NCBI GenBank assembly: GCA_031277535.1
Contig: JAITMD010000006.1
Location: 493,843-557,842, forward strand
Direction of reading: 5' to 3'
DNA from: Flavobacteriaceae bacterium
GTDB taxonomy: Bacteria; Bacteroidota; Bacteroidia; Flavobacteriales; Flavobacteriaceae
Length of the DNA stretch: 64,000 nucleotides
Positions 38,650-47,933 of this stretch are shown in pieces. A model generated the notes under the pieces. The model made no database searches. It saw only the letters and a list, made by a program, of their open reading frames with translations, and was not told the origin of the DNA. The position numbers were made by a program, and so were the translations under genes. Within the stretch, counting starts at the first letter, position 1. Each line of letters starts with the position of its first letter.

Positions 38650-38875
38650 CTTGAAAAATAAGTAGGCAAAAATAAAACACAGAGTTTTTAAAATAAAAGA
38701 AGGCATACCTAAATAAGTTTTTTTAATTTTGTATAGCTGAGTAAGAAAAATTTACAAGTAATTAAGATTTACTTTACATATTTTAATCAACCAATCTGTT
38801 TAATTTTAAAATAATCATTAATTTTTTACTCAAAAAACTATACTTATAATAAAATTTAAAAGAAAGAAAAACACG

Positions 38876-40744
38876 ATGAATGAATTTTTAGTCCAAGCCT
38901 TTGTCTTCCTATTTGCAGCTGTTGTCTGTGTATTAATTTCGAAGAAGTTAGGAATGGGATCTGTATTAGGGTACCTCTTTGCAGGTGTTTTAATTGGTCC
39001 CTTTGCATTAAAATTTGTAGGAAACGATAGTACAGACATTATGCATGCAACTGAATTTGGTGTAGTAATGATGTTATTTCTTGTAGGGTTAGAACTTGAT
39101 CCTAAAGAATTCTGGAAAATGAAGAATGAAATTATAGGACTTGGAACTGCCCAAGCTTTAGGAACAACAGCGATCATTGCCGCCATAGCACATTGGGCTA
39201 TAGGTCTTGGGTTTGGTACATCTATTACTATTGGATTTGCCGTTACAATGTCATCTACTGCCATCATATTACAAACAATTTCTGAAAAAGGATTAATACA
39301 ATCCAATGCTGGTAAATCAAGTTTTGCGGTATTAATATTTCAAGATATAATGGTTATCCCTATGATGGCGATAATCCCTCTATTAGCTGCTTCAACTCAC
39401 ACAACAATAACAACAGACTCTCATAATTGGTTAGATGGTGCTCCTGTGGCCATGAAAACACTTGCTATATTAGGTGCTATATCTGTCATTTTTATGGTAG
39501 GAAACTATATTGTTAACCCCCTATTCAAATCAGTAGGTCGTTTACAAATTAGAGAAATATACACTGCAGCAGCTTTATTACTTGTTATTGGGGTATCACT
39601 TTTAATGACAATGGTTGGTTTATCACCTGCATTAGGTGCGTTTATTGCTGGAATTGTTTTAGCAAACAATCCATATAAGCACCAGTTAGAAAGTGATATA
39701 GAACCTTTCAAAGCTCTTCTATTAGGTATATTCTTTATTGCAGTTGGTGCAACAATCAATTTCAAGATTATTATTAATGAACCTTTAATGATATTAAGTT
39801 TATTAGTAGCATCAATGGCGATAAAAGCTATTGTATTATTAGCCATAGGTAAATGGAAAAAACTTCCTAAAGATCAAAATTTCATGTTTGCCATCTTGTT
39901 ATCACAAATTGGAGAATTTGCATTCGTAATATTAGCTTTAGGAAAAACAATCAACATCATAGATCAACAATGGTATGACTATTTACTGGCAACAACAGCC
40001 TTGTCAATGGTTGTAACACCAATACTCTTATTGTTAAATGAAAAATGGATTGCACCTTATTTAGGACTTATGCCATCTACAAATAACAAAGAAGAATATG
40101 ATGACTTATCACATATTAGTGCAGAAAAAAAGATTGTTATTGCTGGATTTGGAGATTTCGGAAACACAATTGGGCGTTTATTACAAGCCAATGACATCCC
40201 AACCTTAGTATTAGATAATGATGCAGAGCGAGTAGATTATTTGCGTAAGTTAGGTTTTAATGTATACTATGGAGATGCTACACAGATTAACATTCTGAAA
40301 TCTATAGGAGTAGACCAAGCTGACTATGTAATCGCGGCAATGGATCCACCAGAATTAAACCAACAGTTGGTAGAAGTACTTCGTAAAAACTTTCCTAATG
40401 TAGAAATTATAGTACGTGCAAAAAACAGAAAGAATGCTTATGAATACCTCCAAGATGGGCTTACAGAAGTGTATAGAGAAACTTTCTTCTCTGCTGTATA
40501 TGTTGGAGCTGTTATGTTAGAAAAACTTGGTTTTAGCCATGAAGAAGCACGTAATCAAAGTGAGTTATTCATTAAAAGTGACAGAGCCTCTTTACGAAAA
40601 TTAGCAAGAAATATTCATAACGTAGAAGACTATATCAATGTATCTCGTTTAGAATTTGCAGAACAAAAGAACATACTTCAAGACAGTTTAAAAAACACTC
40701 GTCATAACAAAAATAAATCAGATACTTCTGAACAAGAAGAATAG
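38876..40744 (+). CDS. monovalent cation:proton antiporter, CPA2 (Kef-type)
   Basis: This 622-residue inner membrane protein has about twelve hydrophobic segments of the Na+/H+ exchanger fold (GSVLGYLFAGVLIGP near 30, TEFGVVMMLFLVGLELDP near 60) and a cytoplasmic Rossmann TrkA-N domain from about 418 (VIAGFGDFGNTIGRLL, VYYGDAT). This is the KefB/KefC architecture, a potassium efflux system gated by nucleotides or glutathione adducts. No KefF/G partner is adjacent. A -7-like TAATTTTG lies 145 bases upstream (38724-38731). Confidence 0.92.
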   Translation: MNEFLVQAFVFLFAAVVCVLISKKLGMGSVLGYLFAGVLIGPFALKFVGNDSTDIMHATEFGVVMMLFLVGLELDPKEFWKMKNEIIGLGTAQALGTTAIIAAIAHWAIGLGFGTSITIGFAVTMSSTAIILQTISEKGLIQSNAGKSSFAVLIFQDIMVIPMMAIIPLLAASTHTTITTDSHNWLDGAPVAMKTLAILGAISVIFMVGNYIVNPLFKSVGRLQIREIYTAAALLLVIGVSLLMTMVGLSPALGAFIAGIVLANNPYKHQLESDIEPFKALLLGIFFIAVGATINFKIIINEPLMILSLLVASMAIKAIVLLAIGKWKKLPKDQNFMFAILLSQIGEFAFVILALGKTINIIDQQWYDYLLATTALSMVVTPILLLLNEKWIAPYLGLMPSTNNKEEYDDLSHISAEKKIVIAGFGDFGNTIGRLLQANDIPTLVLDNDAERVDYLRKLGFNVYYGDATQINILKSIGVDQADYVIAAMDPPELNQQLVEVLRKNFPNVEIIVRAKNRKNAYEYLQDGLTEVYRETFFSAVYVGAVMLEKLGFSHEEARNQSELFIKSDRASLRKLARNIHNVEDYINVSRLEFAEQKNILQDSLKNTRHNKNKSDTSEQEE

Positions 40745-40749
40745 TCATA

Positions 40750-40782
40750 AAAAAACCTCAAACAGTTTGTTTGAGGTTTTTT
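40750..40782. terminator. bidirectional terminator between the Kef antiporter and COG4389 genes
   Basis: A 9-bp stem (CCTCAAACA with TGTTTGAGG), loop GTT and flanking A6/T6 runs sit between convergent genes. Confidence 0.88.
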
Positions 40783-40786
40783 GCTT

Positions 40787-42868
40787 TTAATGCTTATGCT
40801 GTTCTTGATTATTCTTGTCTCCGTTATCTAACGCTATTGCAGGAGAAGTTGGTAAGAAAAACTCCATTGGAAAACTCTTAAAATACCTTAGTGTAGCCAT
40901 AAATAGTTCTTTTGTTTCTTTAATAGGAATATTACGTGAGCGAAAAGCCAGTAATAGCGATAACCCAAAACTTACCATAAAGTTCATTGCTCCAATTAAC
41001 CACATTCCTACAAAAGCCCACACTAACATTGCAGTTGGTGCTTCAAAACCAGAACCATAAAAACCTAAGGCAATATTTCCACTCACAAATGTAATATGTC
41101 GAATATCTATACCTAAGCCCAAAAATGTTCCAATAGCCCCACAAGACCCCATAAATACCCCAAACCAAATATTAGAAACAATACCAGGCCATTTTACATC
41201 TACCCAATTAGCAATACTTGTTGTTTTTTTAATTCCTAAATTTTGTTTCAACCAAGGATGCTCCTGTATTCTATATACAACCCTATTGTGTTTATTCTTA
41301 TTTGAAACATTACCAGAAATAATACCAGACATAAACAAAAAGATACCTGCAATACCTGCATGAAACAATGCTCTCGATTCAATAGGATCTGCATCAATCA
41401 ACATCTTTTTCCAGTCATGCTCAGCTATATTTAATCCAAAGCCCATATCTATTAACCAAACTAATATCAAGGCTACAGGAAAAGCCAGAATCACGTTCCC
41501 TATAAAAGCAATGAACTGTGATCTAAACAAACGTGCAAATAATTTGGCAAATGCAACGTGTTTATCTCCATCTTCTATATTTTGCTTTCTCCCATCTTCT
41601 ATTGCTTTAATAATAGTTGCCGCAGTCATTGCCGGCTGCTTTGTAGCCAAGGTAAAACCTAATAAATAAATCAAACAAAAACCTAAAGCATAATTCAAGC
41701 TGTACAAGAATGCATGTCCAAACTCACTGGCATTAACTTCATGTGCAAACACCTTTAATATACACATAAAACCAACAATAATACCAGCTCCCATTGCTCC
41801 TTTAAACATATGCCAATATTCACTTGCTGAACTTGTAATATAATGTTCTCCCGTTTTAGCAGTATGTTGTGTAATCTCATAAGAAAGCAATTGAGTACTT
41901 TCTTTAATTAAGCCTGTCACATTATACTTATAACAGTTATACTTAATTAAACGACGGGCCAGATCTATTGTTTTCTCTTTTCTGGAAGTAGGTACTTCTT
42001 CATCTACCACCAATAGAGAAATTAATACTTCAACTCGTTGCAATTGCTGTCTCAATCGAAGTAAACTTTGATTCACCTTGATTGAGATACCATATTTTGA
42101 GCTATTCTTAAATGCCTGACTAACAAAGTCAAGACACTGTTTATGTAATATTCGAATCTGTTTATAATTAATATCATATGCAGTCAAATAATCTACCTCT
42201 CCACTTCTTAATCCTTCACTTGCCATTGCAAATTCTTTTTCCAATGCTAAGAAAGGACTTTCTAAATGAGAGTATTCTGGCACCATACGGATTATAGAAC
42301 TTTCCATTGCTCTTCCACTCATACGTTGGGTAATCAACCCAATAGAAACCATTAATTCCCCTAAAGCAGATTGTTCTGTCTTATTTACAAAAATATCACT
42401 CAAATTTAGTTGATCATAAAATGACACCAACTGTTCCATTGGAACCATCTCAATCCACTCAGCATCTGTCTGGCGATAAAAGACCTGATTCAACACATAT
42501 TCATATGTATCCTTTTCAGGCTGATAAGGTAAAACTTTAGCCCATAATCGTTTCTTTACCTCATAAATAAAGTCTGAATCTTGTAATATACCAGCATCTG
42601 ATACCATACGACTAAACTGACGACCTGCTAAAAGTTCTTTTAAATAAGAGGTTAGTGCTAAACGTTGCTCTTCATGAGTTTGTAGATATGTTATAAGCGA
42701 TTCTATAGATACACGCTTCGTTTTTTTTATATTCTTAGGTCTAAAAATATGAACTAAATCGACCAGAAAAGACAAATCATCCTTTGTATAAACCTTTCCA
42801 TCAATTACATATTTATTAAATAGCTCCTCAATCCCTTGTGGAGATTGTAATAAGTGTTTTAATTTCAT
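40787..42868 (-). CDS. COG4389 family membrane protein (annotated as site-specific recombinase)
   Basis: This 693-residue protein matches the PF10136/COG4389 family usually named site-specific recombinase Gcr. The N-terminal 330 residues are soluble and helical. The C-terminal half has at least six hydrophobic segments (for example AGIIVGFMCILKVF, LGFCLIYLLGFTLA, VILAFPVALILVWLI, AGIAGIFLFMSGIISG). No Ser or Tyr recombinase motif is visible, so the family name is doubtful. It is divergent from the CYTH gene. Function is unknown. Confidence 0.75.
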   Translation of the reverse strand: MKLKHLLQSPQGIEELFNKYVIDGKVYTKDDLSFLVDLVHIFRPKNIKKTKRVSIESLITYLQTHEEQRLALTSYLKELLAGRQFSRMVSDAGILQDSDFIYEVKKRLWAKVLPYQPEKDTYEYVLNQVFYRQTDAEWIEMVPMEQLVSFYDQLNLSDIFVNKTEQSALGELMVSIGLITQRMSGRAMESSIIRMVPEYSHLESPFLALEKEFAMASEGLRSGEVDYLTAYDINYKQIRILHKQCLDFVSQAFKNSSKYGISIKVNQSLLRLRQQLQRVEVLISLLVVDEEVPTSRKEKTIDLARRLIKYNCYKYNVTGLIKESTQLLSYEITQHTAKTGEHYITSSASEYWHMFKGAMGAGIIVGFMCILKVFAHEVNASEFGHAFLYSLNYALGFCLIYLLGFTLATKQPAMTAATIIKAIEDGRKQNIEDGDKHVAFAKLFARLFRSQFIAFIGNVILAFPVALILVWLIDMGFGLNIAEHDWKKMLIDADPIESRALFHAGIAGIFLFMSGIISGNVSNKNKHNRVVYRIQEHPWLKQNLGIKKTTSIANWVDVKWPGIVSNIWFGVFMGSCGAIGTFLGLGIDIRHITFVSGNIALGFYGSGFEAPTAMLVWAFVGMWLIGAMNFMVSFGLSLLLAFRSRNIPIKETKELFMATLRYFKSFPMEFFLPTSPAIALDNGDKNNQEQHKH

Positions 42869-42949
42869 TTCAAAAGGTAATTTTAATTTGTTACAATATG
42901 TAAAATTTTATTTACTTTGCCCTAAAATTACATTATTATTCTAAATATT

Positions 42950-43417
42950 ATGGTAGAAATAGAAAGAAAATTTCTAATTACTTCTAAAAATTTCATAGAA
43001 AAATCACATACAAAATATGAAATTGCACAAGGGTATTTAAACTCTAATCCAGAACGAACTGTCCGCATTAGATTAAGAGATAAACAAGGTTTTATTACTA
43101 TAAAAGGAAAAAGTAATCAAGAGGGAACCACTCGCTTTGAATGGGAAAAAGAAATTAACTATATCGAAGCTCAACAGCTTCTTGCTCTTTGCGAAGAATA
43201 TGTAATTTCAAAAACAAGATATTTAGTTACAGAAGGTCAACATACTTTTGAAGTAGATATATTTCACGGAGACAATGATGGTTTAATCATTGCTGAAATA
43301 GAATTAACTGATGCAAATGAAATGTTTGAAAAACCTGAATGGTTGGGGGAAGAAATCACTAATCAAAAACAATATTACAATTCGTATATTGCTACTACAC
43401 CATTTAAAGACTGGTAG
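42950..43417 (+). CDS. CYTH-domain protein
   Basis: This 155-residue protein has the tunnel-fold signature EIERKFLI at residues 3-10 (ExExK), followed by TVRIRLRDKQGFITIKGK and FEVDIFHGD, with IAEIELTD near 122. CYTH proteins bind triphosphates in a cationic tunnel; bacterial members include triphosphatases and class IV adenylate cyclases. A tripolyphosphatase is the most common activity for small stand-alone forms. It ends 5 bases from the convergent RlpA gene. Confidence 0.9.
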   Translation: MVEIERKFLITSKNFIEKSHTKYEIAQGYLNSNPERTVRIRLRDKQGFITIKGKSNQEGTTRFEWEKEINYIEAQQLLALCEEYVISKTRYLVTEGQHTFEVDIFHGDNDGLIIAEIELTDANEMFEKPEWLGEEITNQKQYYNSYIATTPFKDW

Positions 43418-43422
43418 AATAT

Positions 43423-43824
43423 TTACTTGATAACATGAAGGTTTACATTTAGTAAGCCTTTCTTTTTATCATCTGTGATCTTCATAAAAGCTTTACGAGA
43501 TAAATCTATCTCTCGTCCAGTAGTAAAAGGACCACGATCATTTATCTTTACTTTTACAGATTTATTATTTTTTGGATTGGTCACTTTGACAACTGTACCA
43601 AAGGGAAGTGTTCGATGTGCGGCAGTCATCCTCGAATTGTGGAATTTTTCCCCACTTGCTGTGGATTTCCCATTAAACTTATTGTGGTAATAAGTCGCTA
43701 CAACATCGTTTTTATAGTTTGTTTTTTCATTAAATGCAGCGTTTTTTCGAGAAGAACAACTGCCAAAAAACAATACTATGCTTAAAAAAAATATACTATA
43801 CTTAAGTGATTTATTAGTTTTCAC
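43423..43824 (-). CDS. RlpA-family septal ring lytic transglycosylase-like lipoprotein
   Basis: This 133-residue protein has a type II signal peptide with Cys in FGSCSSR near residue 23 and a double-psi beta-barrel with the RlpA pattern: ATYYHNKFNGKSTASGEKF, AAHRTLPFGTVVKVTNP and INDRGPF with the catalytic Asp. It acts on peptidoglycan, probably at division sites. Its start overlaps the upstream RlpA gene by 11 bases, so it is probably translated by coupling. Confidence 0.9.
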   Translation of the reverse strand: MKTNKSLKYSIFFLSIVLFFGSCSSRKNAAFNEKTNYKNDVVATYYHNKFNGKSTASGEKFHNSRMTAAHRTLPFGTVVKVTNPKNNKSVKVKINDRGPFTTGREIDLSRKAFMKITDDKKKGLLNVNLHVIK

Positions 43825-44302
43825 TTTCCGTTAATTTCTCAATTTTAACGTCCAAAACACCTCTTCCTTGATTGTCTGTTAAATCAAAAAAAGCACGTTT
43901 AGAAAGATCTACCGTACGCCCTTTTGTGAAAGGTCCACGATCTGTAACAGTAAGTACAACTGAGCGTTTATTTTTTAAATTAGTAACTCTAATTTTTGTT
44001 CCGAAAGGCAGTGATTTGTGGGCTGCAGTGTATTTTGAGTTATCAAATACAACTCCACTTGCTGTTTTTCTACCAGTGAATTTATCATGATAATAAGACG
44101 CTTTTGTTTCGCTATCTACAAGCTCATACACGTCTTCTTCTTCTCCTACAACAATAGAATCATTTGCTGTATCTAAAGTATCAACAATCGTTTCTGCAAT
44201 TGTTATTTGTTTCTTTACTTTCTCCTTAGTAACGTTATCTCCTCCAAAGCTGGATAAGGTAAAAATTAATAATGCCGCGAATATATATTGTAGTACTTTC
44301 AT
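43814..44302 (-). CDS. RlpA-family septal ring lytic transglycosylase-like protein
   Basis: This protein of about 162 residues has a signal peptide (MKVLQYIFAALLIFTLSSFG), an acidic linker and the RlpA domain: ASYYHDKFTGRKTASGVVF, AAHKSLPFGTKIRVTNL and VTDRGPF. The start at 44302 is preferred over 44329. It is a paralogue of the downstream gene, overlapping it by 11 bases. Unlike that copy it lacks a lipobox Cys, so one copy is probably free and one membrane-bound. Confidence 0.9.
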   Translation of the reverse strand: MKVLQYIFAALLIFTLSSFGGDNVTKEKVKKQITIAETIVDTLDTANDSIVVGEEEDVYELVDSETKASYYHDKFTGRKTASGVVFDNSKYTAAHKSLPFGTKIRVTNLKNKRSVVLTVTDRGPFTKGRTVDLSKRAFFDLTDNQGRGVLDVKIEKLTESEN

Positions 44303-44356
44303 AATCTTATTTTGAAATAATTCTGGCATTATAAGGCAATAAACATACCAAACAAA

Positions 44357-44383
44357 AAAGAGGAGCTAAAAAAGCTCCTCTTT
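44357..44383 (-). terminator. terminator of the small membrane protein gene
   Basis: An 11-bp stem (AAAGAGGAGCT with AGCTCCTCTTT) and a 5-base loop lie just after the stop at 44404, with a TTTTTTG run on the minus strand. Confidence 0.85.
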
Positions 44384-44403
44384 ACTATATACAAATCAAC
44401 GAT

Positions 44404-44829
44404 TTATGATAACCATGCTCCCCAAGGGATTCTTGATAAAATTAAAATCAATCCCAAAGTGTAGAAAATAGCAAACTTTTTAAACTTCGCATTGCTATCC
44501 ATTGCTTTTTTATGCTTAGACCATCCAATAGTGATTAACACAATTGCAATGATATTAATCAATGGGTGTTCTAATGCATATAATCTCATTGCTGAATCTT
44601 TCATTGCAACTCCCATACTTTGTACCACTGGAGATACAAAATAAAGTACAAGACCTAACAACAATTGAATGTGTGTAAAGATCAATGCAAACAATCCTAT
44701 CTTTTTGTCTTTATCTTTAAATTCTTTGTTTCCTGACATCCCCATAAATGCATTGATAACTGCAATCAAAAGGAAAATTAATGCTAAATAAGCCACCCCA
44801 GAGTGAGCATGTTTAATAATGTTGTACAT
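44404..44829 (-). CDS. four-helix small membrane protein, cytochrome B-like
   Basis: This 141-residue protein has four hydrophobic helices: VAYLALIFLLIAVINAFMG, LFALIFTHIQLLLGLVLYFV, LINIIAIVLITIGW and FAIFYTLGLILIL. Conserved His residues (HAHSG, THIQ, EHPLI) could bind haem, and flavobacterial relatives are often called cytochrome B, but there is no biochemical proof. A promoter-like TATATTTG (44861-44854) is upstream. It is monocistronic. Confidence 0.7.
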   Translation of the reverse strand: MYNIIKHAHSGVAYLALIFLLIAVINAFMGMSGNKEFKDKDKKIGLFALIFTHIQLLLGLVLYFVSPVVQSMGVAMKDSAMRLYALEHPLINIIAIVLITIGWSKHKKAMDSNAKFKKFAIFYTLGLILILSRIPWGAWLS

Positions 44830-45046
44830 AATATGATGTTATTAGTTTGAAAGCAAATATACTTAAAACTATTGAATGCCAATGGTCACATCAAAGTTTT
44901 ACTATTATTTTACCCCCTATACTAATTACTTTTAATTTCAGCATTAATAGCGCTTTATCATTTAATCTTCTATATAAGATTGTCACAAACTATATTTCCA
45001 CTTACCTTAAAAAGTAGTAAATTTCAATAATCCTATTATTACAATA

Positions 45047-45313
45047 ATGTCTATACCAAGAAGTAAACAGATTCCCAGGCGTTCTATCCTAACTATCCTT
45101 GTACTAAATATTACATTGACCATACTCATGCGTGAAGTATACCTCATAGTTCCATTAATCAGTATAGGGCTTTATGGTATATATGCCTACTATTTTAGGA
45201 AAAACGAACTATACTTTTACCGTAACAATCAGACAAACATTAAGCATATTATTTTACTTACCACAATAGGTTGCCTTCTCCTATCTATACTAATTATAAC
45301 TCTTCTAACATGA
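45047..45313 (+). CDS. small two- to three-helix membrane protein of the ABC cassette
   Basis: This 88-residue protein is mostly hydrophobic: RSILTILVLNITLTILM, YLIVPLISIGLYGIYAYYF, and HIILLTTIGCLLLSILIITLL at the C-terminus, with a basic start (PRSKQIPRRS). No family is recognised. Its stop overlaps the start of the ABC ATPase in an ATGA, so the two are translationally coupled and probably form one complex. Confidence 0.7.
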   Translation: MSIPRSKQIPRRSILTILVLNITLTILMREVYLIVPLISIGLYGIYAYYFRKNELYFYRNNQTNIKHIILLTTIGCLLLSILIITLLT

Positions 45314-45912
45314 TGAACAATGCACATATACTAAAAGTAGATAGTCTCAATTATCGCATAGGTGAAAAACATATCCTACGCGACATCTATTTATCTGCCA
45401 AAACAGGTGACATCCTAAGTATAAGAGGAAGAAATGGCGCAGGCAAATCAACCTTGCTGAACATATTATTCGGGACAATAAAAGCTGATTATATCTATAT
45501 TAGTATCGATGACAAAGTAGTAACCAATAGACAGCAGCTAAACAAATACATCTGCTATAAACCACAATTCAATTTCTTTCCAAAACATCTTAAAGTAAAA
45601 GACGTTCTTATGGCAAAAGAAATAAAAGACATTCCTCTACATAACTATCTAAATATTAAGATAGACGAATTATCAACAGGCGAACAACAGCTTATCCAAA
45701 CACTTTATGTATTAAACTTACCTCAACCTATTTGTTTATTAGACGAACCCTTTTCTGGTATCTCACCTATCCTACAAGAATTTATCACAAACACTATTAA
45801 AGAAAAATCAAAATCAAAAATCATTATACTAACTGATCACCATACAGATCTTATTAACGCTATAGCAACGCAAATAGTTGAATTAGATAATGGATATTTT
45901 AAACGGATATAA
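45310..45912 (+). CDS. ABC transporter ATP-binding protein
   Basis: This 200-residue ATPase has Walker A GRNGAGKSTLL near 40, the signature LSTGEQQ near 125 (a variant of LSGGQ), Walker B ICLLDEPFSG near 146 and the switch His in LTDHH near 177. It is short, as for LolD/LptB-like exporters. The start is the ATG at 45310 (or 45313), overlapping the upstream stop. No full-length permease is nearby; the only membrane partners are the flanking small proteins. Confidence 0.9.
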   Translation: MMNNAHILKVDSLNYRIGEKHILRDIYLSAKTGDILSIRGRNGAGKSTLLNILFGTIKADYIYISIDDKVVTNRQQLNKYICYKPQFNFFPKHLKVKDVLMAKEIKDIPLHNYLNIKIDELSTGEQQLIQTLYVLNLPQPICLLDEPFSGISPILQEFITNTIKEKSKSKIIILTDHHTDLINAIATQIVELDNGYFKRI

Positions 45913-46020
45913 AACTTCAATTATTTACCCACTCCCTTTAACAATACTTTAAATATTCAAACATCGTTTTGTAATTCAATAAAATAAACATACATTAGTA
46001 GTAACCAATACATTACGATT

Positions 46021-46194
46021 ATGAAAAACTTTATTTATTTTACCTTAGCAATTGCTTTTAGCCTCTTATTTAATGAGTATTTGTTTGAAAAGAGTATTGC
46101 CAATCTACTCAACTACAAATTCCTTATAACGCTATTAGTAGGTAGTTTCATCTGTACTTTAGTCTATTCAAAAATTAAAAAGAAAACACTATAA
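46021..46194 (+). CDS. 57-residue two-helix membrane protein
   Basis: A short reading frame begins with MKNFIYFTLAIAFSLLFNEY and has a second hydrophobic helix (LITLLVGSFICTLVY) followed by basic residues (SKIKKKTL). It lies 108 bases after the ABC ATPase, with a strong terminator just downstream, and so probably belongs to the same cassette. No homologue is recognised. Confidence 0.6.
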   Translation: MKNFIYFTLAIAFSLLFNEYLFEKSIANLLNYKFLITLLVGSFICTLVYSKIKKKTL

Positions 46195-46200
46195 TAAACA

Positions 46201-46230
46201 AAAGGACCAATCAAATTGATTGGTCCTTTT
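46201..46230. terminator. bidirectional terminator
   Basis: A near-perfect 14-bp palindrome (AAAGGACCAATCAA with its complement) ends the ABC cassette and the convergent secreted-protein gene. Confidence 0.87.
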
Positions 46231-46253
46231 GCATTCTCTTACCTATTCCATTT

Positions 46254-47702
46254 CTATTTACATTGGGAACCATATCGATTCACAATTTCCAACAATCCTT
46301 CTTTTTTAAAGTATTGTAGTCCTTCTATCGTAATTGTATTACATCCCAAATATTCTCTTAATCGCTCTAAGATAACTTGTTCTGGATTATTTGTTATAAT
46401 AAATCCTACTTCTTTATCTGCCAATTTCAATGCATAGTTTCTATCTACTTGATTGTAGTATAAGGCCAACTTACCATTTTCAGCAATCTTTACATGGAAG
46501 GTAGCACCAATCGCCATCTTATTCAAGAAGTTTGACGACTTGTTCCCATTTTCCTGTACAAAACCTTCATATTCCAATTTGCGATTATCTTTATCAAAGG
46601 CAACGAACTTTACTTTATCTCCAGCCTTAAAAGAATCTTTTTTACTTTTCCCTTTTTCATCTTTATACTCTACAGTTACACGTTTGCCGTATGATTGTAG
46701 ACTTACCACATTCCCTACATCTTCTGAAACAAAATCAATCCACAATTCTCCTTCCAATTTACTACCATCTTCTTTAATTACATACCCCTTAGCCCCCTTC
46801 AAGTTTCCATTATCTTTTGCAACAGCCACCATCTCCTCAATGTCTTTAGAAGTTACTTTTGCTATGTCCACCCCATTCGCATACAGAATAGCCAACAATT
46901 CTTTTACCAAAGTTTGATCTTTCACAGATGTTGCACTTGCACTTTCATTCTTTTCATCAGATAAGTCATAACGCTTCAAATCATAGGTAAGCATTGTGTT
47001 TTGCGCACTATTTACTCTATAGTATAGATTGCGATTATTATCCAAAATACTTACAACACCTTTATTACGCCATCTTGCCAATGCTACTCCTTTTGCATCT
47101 TTTTGATGAAAATCATACCCTGTTGCATTGTCTTTATCTTTCACTGCTTTAATTATTCCAATCGGAGCACCATTCTCTAATATTTCTCCTGCTGCACCAA
47201 TAGTAATATTCTTTTGTTGCAATATTTTATTTCCTGCTGTAATCACAGCCTGTATAGAATCATTAATATTCTTAATCTCGGTATTCATACTTACTTTAGG
47301 TTCTGCCATTAAAGCTTTCAAAGCACTCACATCTATACCTTGCTCATTAACCAACTTATTATCCCCCTGAGTAATTAAATTAAACAACTGTGCTTCTTTA
47401 CTAAACACAAATCCAAATTCCTTGTAAGGGATATCATTTATTTGATTTGTTTTCAGATCAGTAACCTCTATCAAGTGAAAATACTTCCCATTTCGAGCTC
47501 TTCCCTCTTGATCTACCAACTGAAAGATTTTGTTGCCCTCTACGTCTGTATAAATAAACGTGCCTTTGGTTGGTATCTCTACCTTAGCTACTGCATTATT
47601 CTTTCCAAAATAAACAACACTCTTGCTAATATTTAGCTTTTGAGCAAATACACTTCCCGAAATCCCAAATCCAAGAAGTAGTGTAAGTAAAATTTTTTTC
47701 AT
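46254..47702 (-). CDS. secreted protein of unknown function
   Basis: This 482-residue protein has a clean signal peptide (MKKILLTLLLGFGISGSVFAQ) but no domain that I recognise. The middle has beta-rich segments with WRNKG and YYRVNSAQN; the end has a Lys/Gly-rich region (GYVKEDGS-like, GKSKKDSFKAGDKVKFVAFDKD) and two Cys residues near the C-terminus. It may be a periplasmic or surface protein. It lies downstream of the M56 gene but after a terminator, so it is a separate unit. Confidence 0.75.
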   Translation of the reverse strand: MKKILLTLLLGFGISGSVFAQKLNISKSVVYFGKNNAVAKVEIPTKGTFIYTDVEGNKIFQLVDQEGRARNGKYFHLIEVTDLKTNQINDIPYKEFGFVFSKEAQLFNLITQGDNKLVNEQGIDVSALKALMAEPKVSMNTEIKNINDSIQAVITAGNKILQQKNITIGAAGEILENGAPIGIIKAVKDKDNATGYDFHQKDAKGVALARWRNKGVVSILDNNRNLYYRVNSAQNTMLTYDLKRYDLSDEKNESASATSVKDQTLVKELLAILYANGVDIAKVTSKDIEEMVAVAKDNGNLKGAKGYVIKEDGSKLEGELWIDFVSEDVGNVVSLQSYGKRVTVEYKDEKGKSKKDSFKAGDKVKFVAFDKDNRKLEYEGFVQENGNKSSNFLNKMAIGATFHVKIAENGKLALYYNQVDRNYALKLADKEVGFIITNNPEQVILERLREYLGCNTITIEGLQYFKKEGLLEIVNRYGSQCK

Positions 47703-47831
47703 CCTTTATTTTTATTATAAAGATACACTCAATCTGCGTATTTTTAAATACCTACCTCAAACAAAGTGCTCAAAAACAACAAAATAGATAAAAAACACCT
47801 AACATAAGGTAAAAAGTGAAGTGATATAAAA

Positions 47832-47865
47832 GCAAAAGACCAATCAGATTTGATTGGTCTTTTGT
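47832..47865 (-). terminator. terminator of the BlaI/M56 operon
   Basis: The stem AAAAGACCAATCA with TGATTGGTCTTTT closes the M56 gene. Its core GACCAATCA is shared with the terminator at 46201-46230. Confidence 0.83.
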
Positions 47866-47933
47866 TATACTCAAAATAGCAAACACTCTTATGTTTGATA
47901 AACATCTTTCGCTCTAACGAGTTTCCCTTTTCC

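Noticed and set aside
40787..42868. A site-specific recombinase that would indicate a mobile element
   Set aside because: The protein is a COG4389 membrane protein without recombinase motifs; no attachment sites or other mobile genes nearby.
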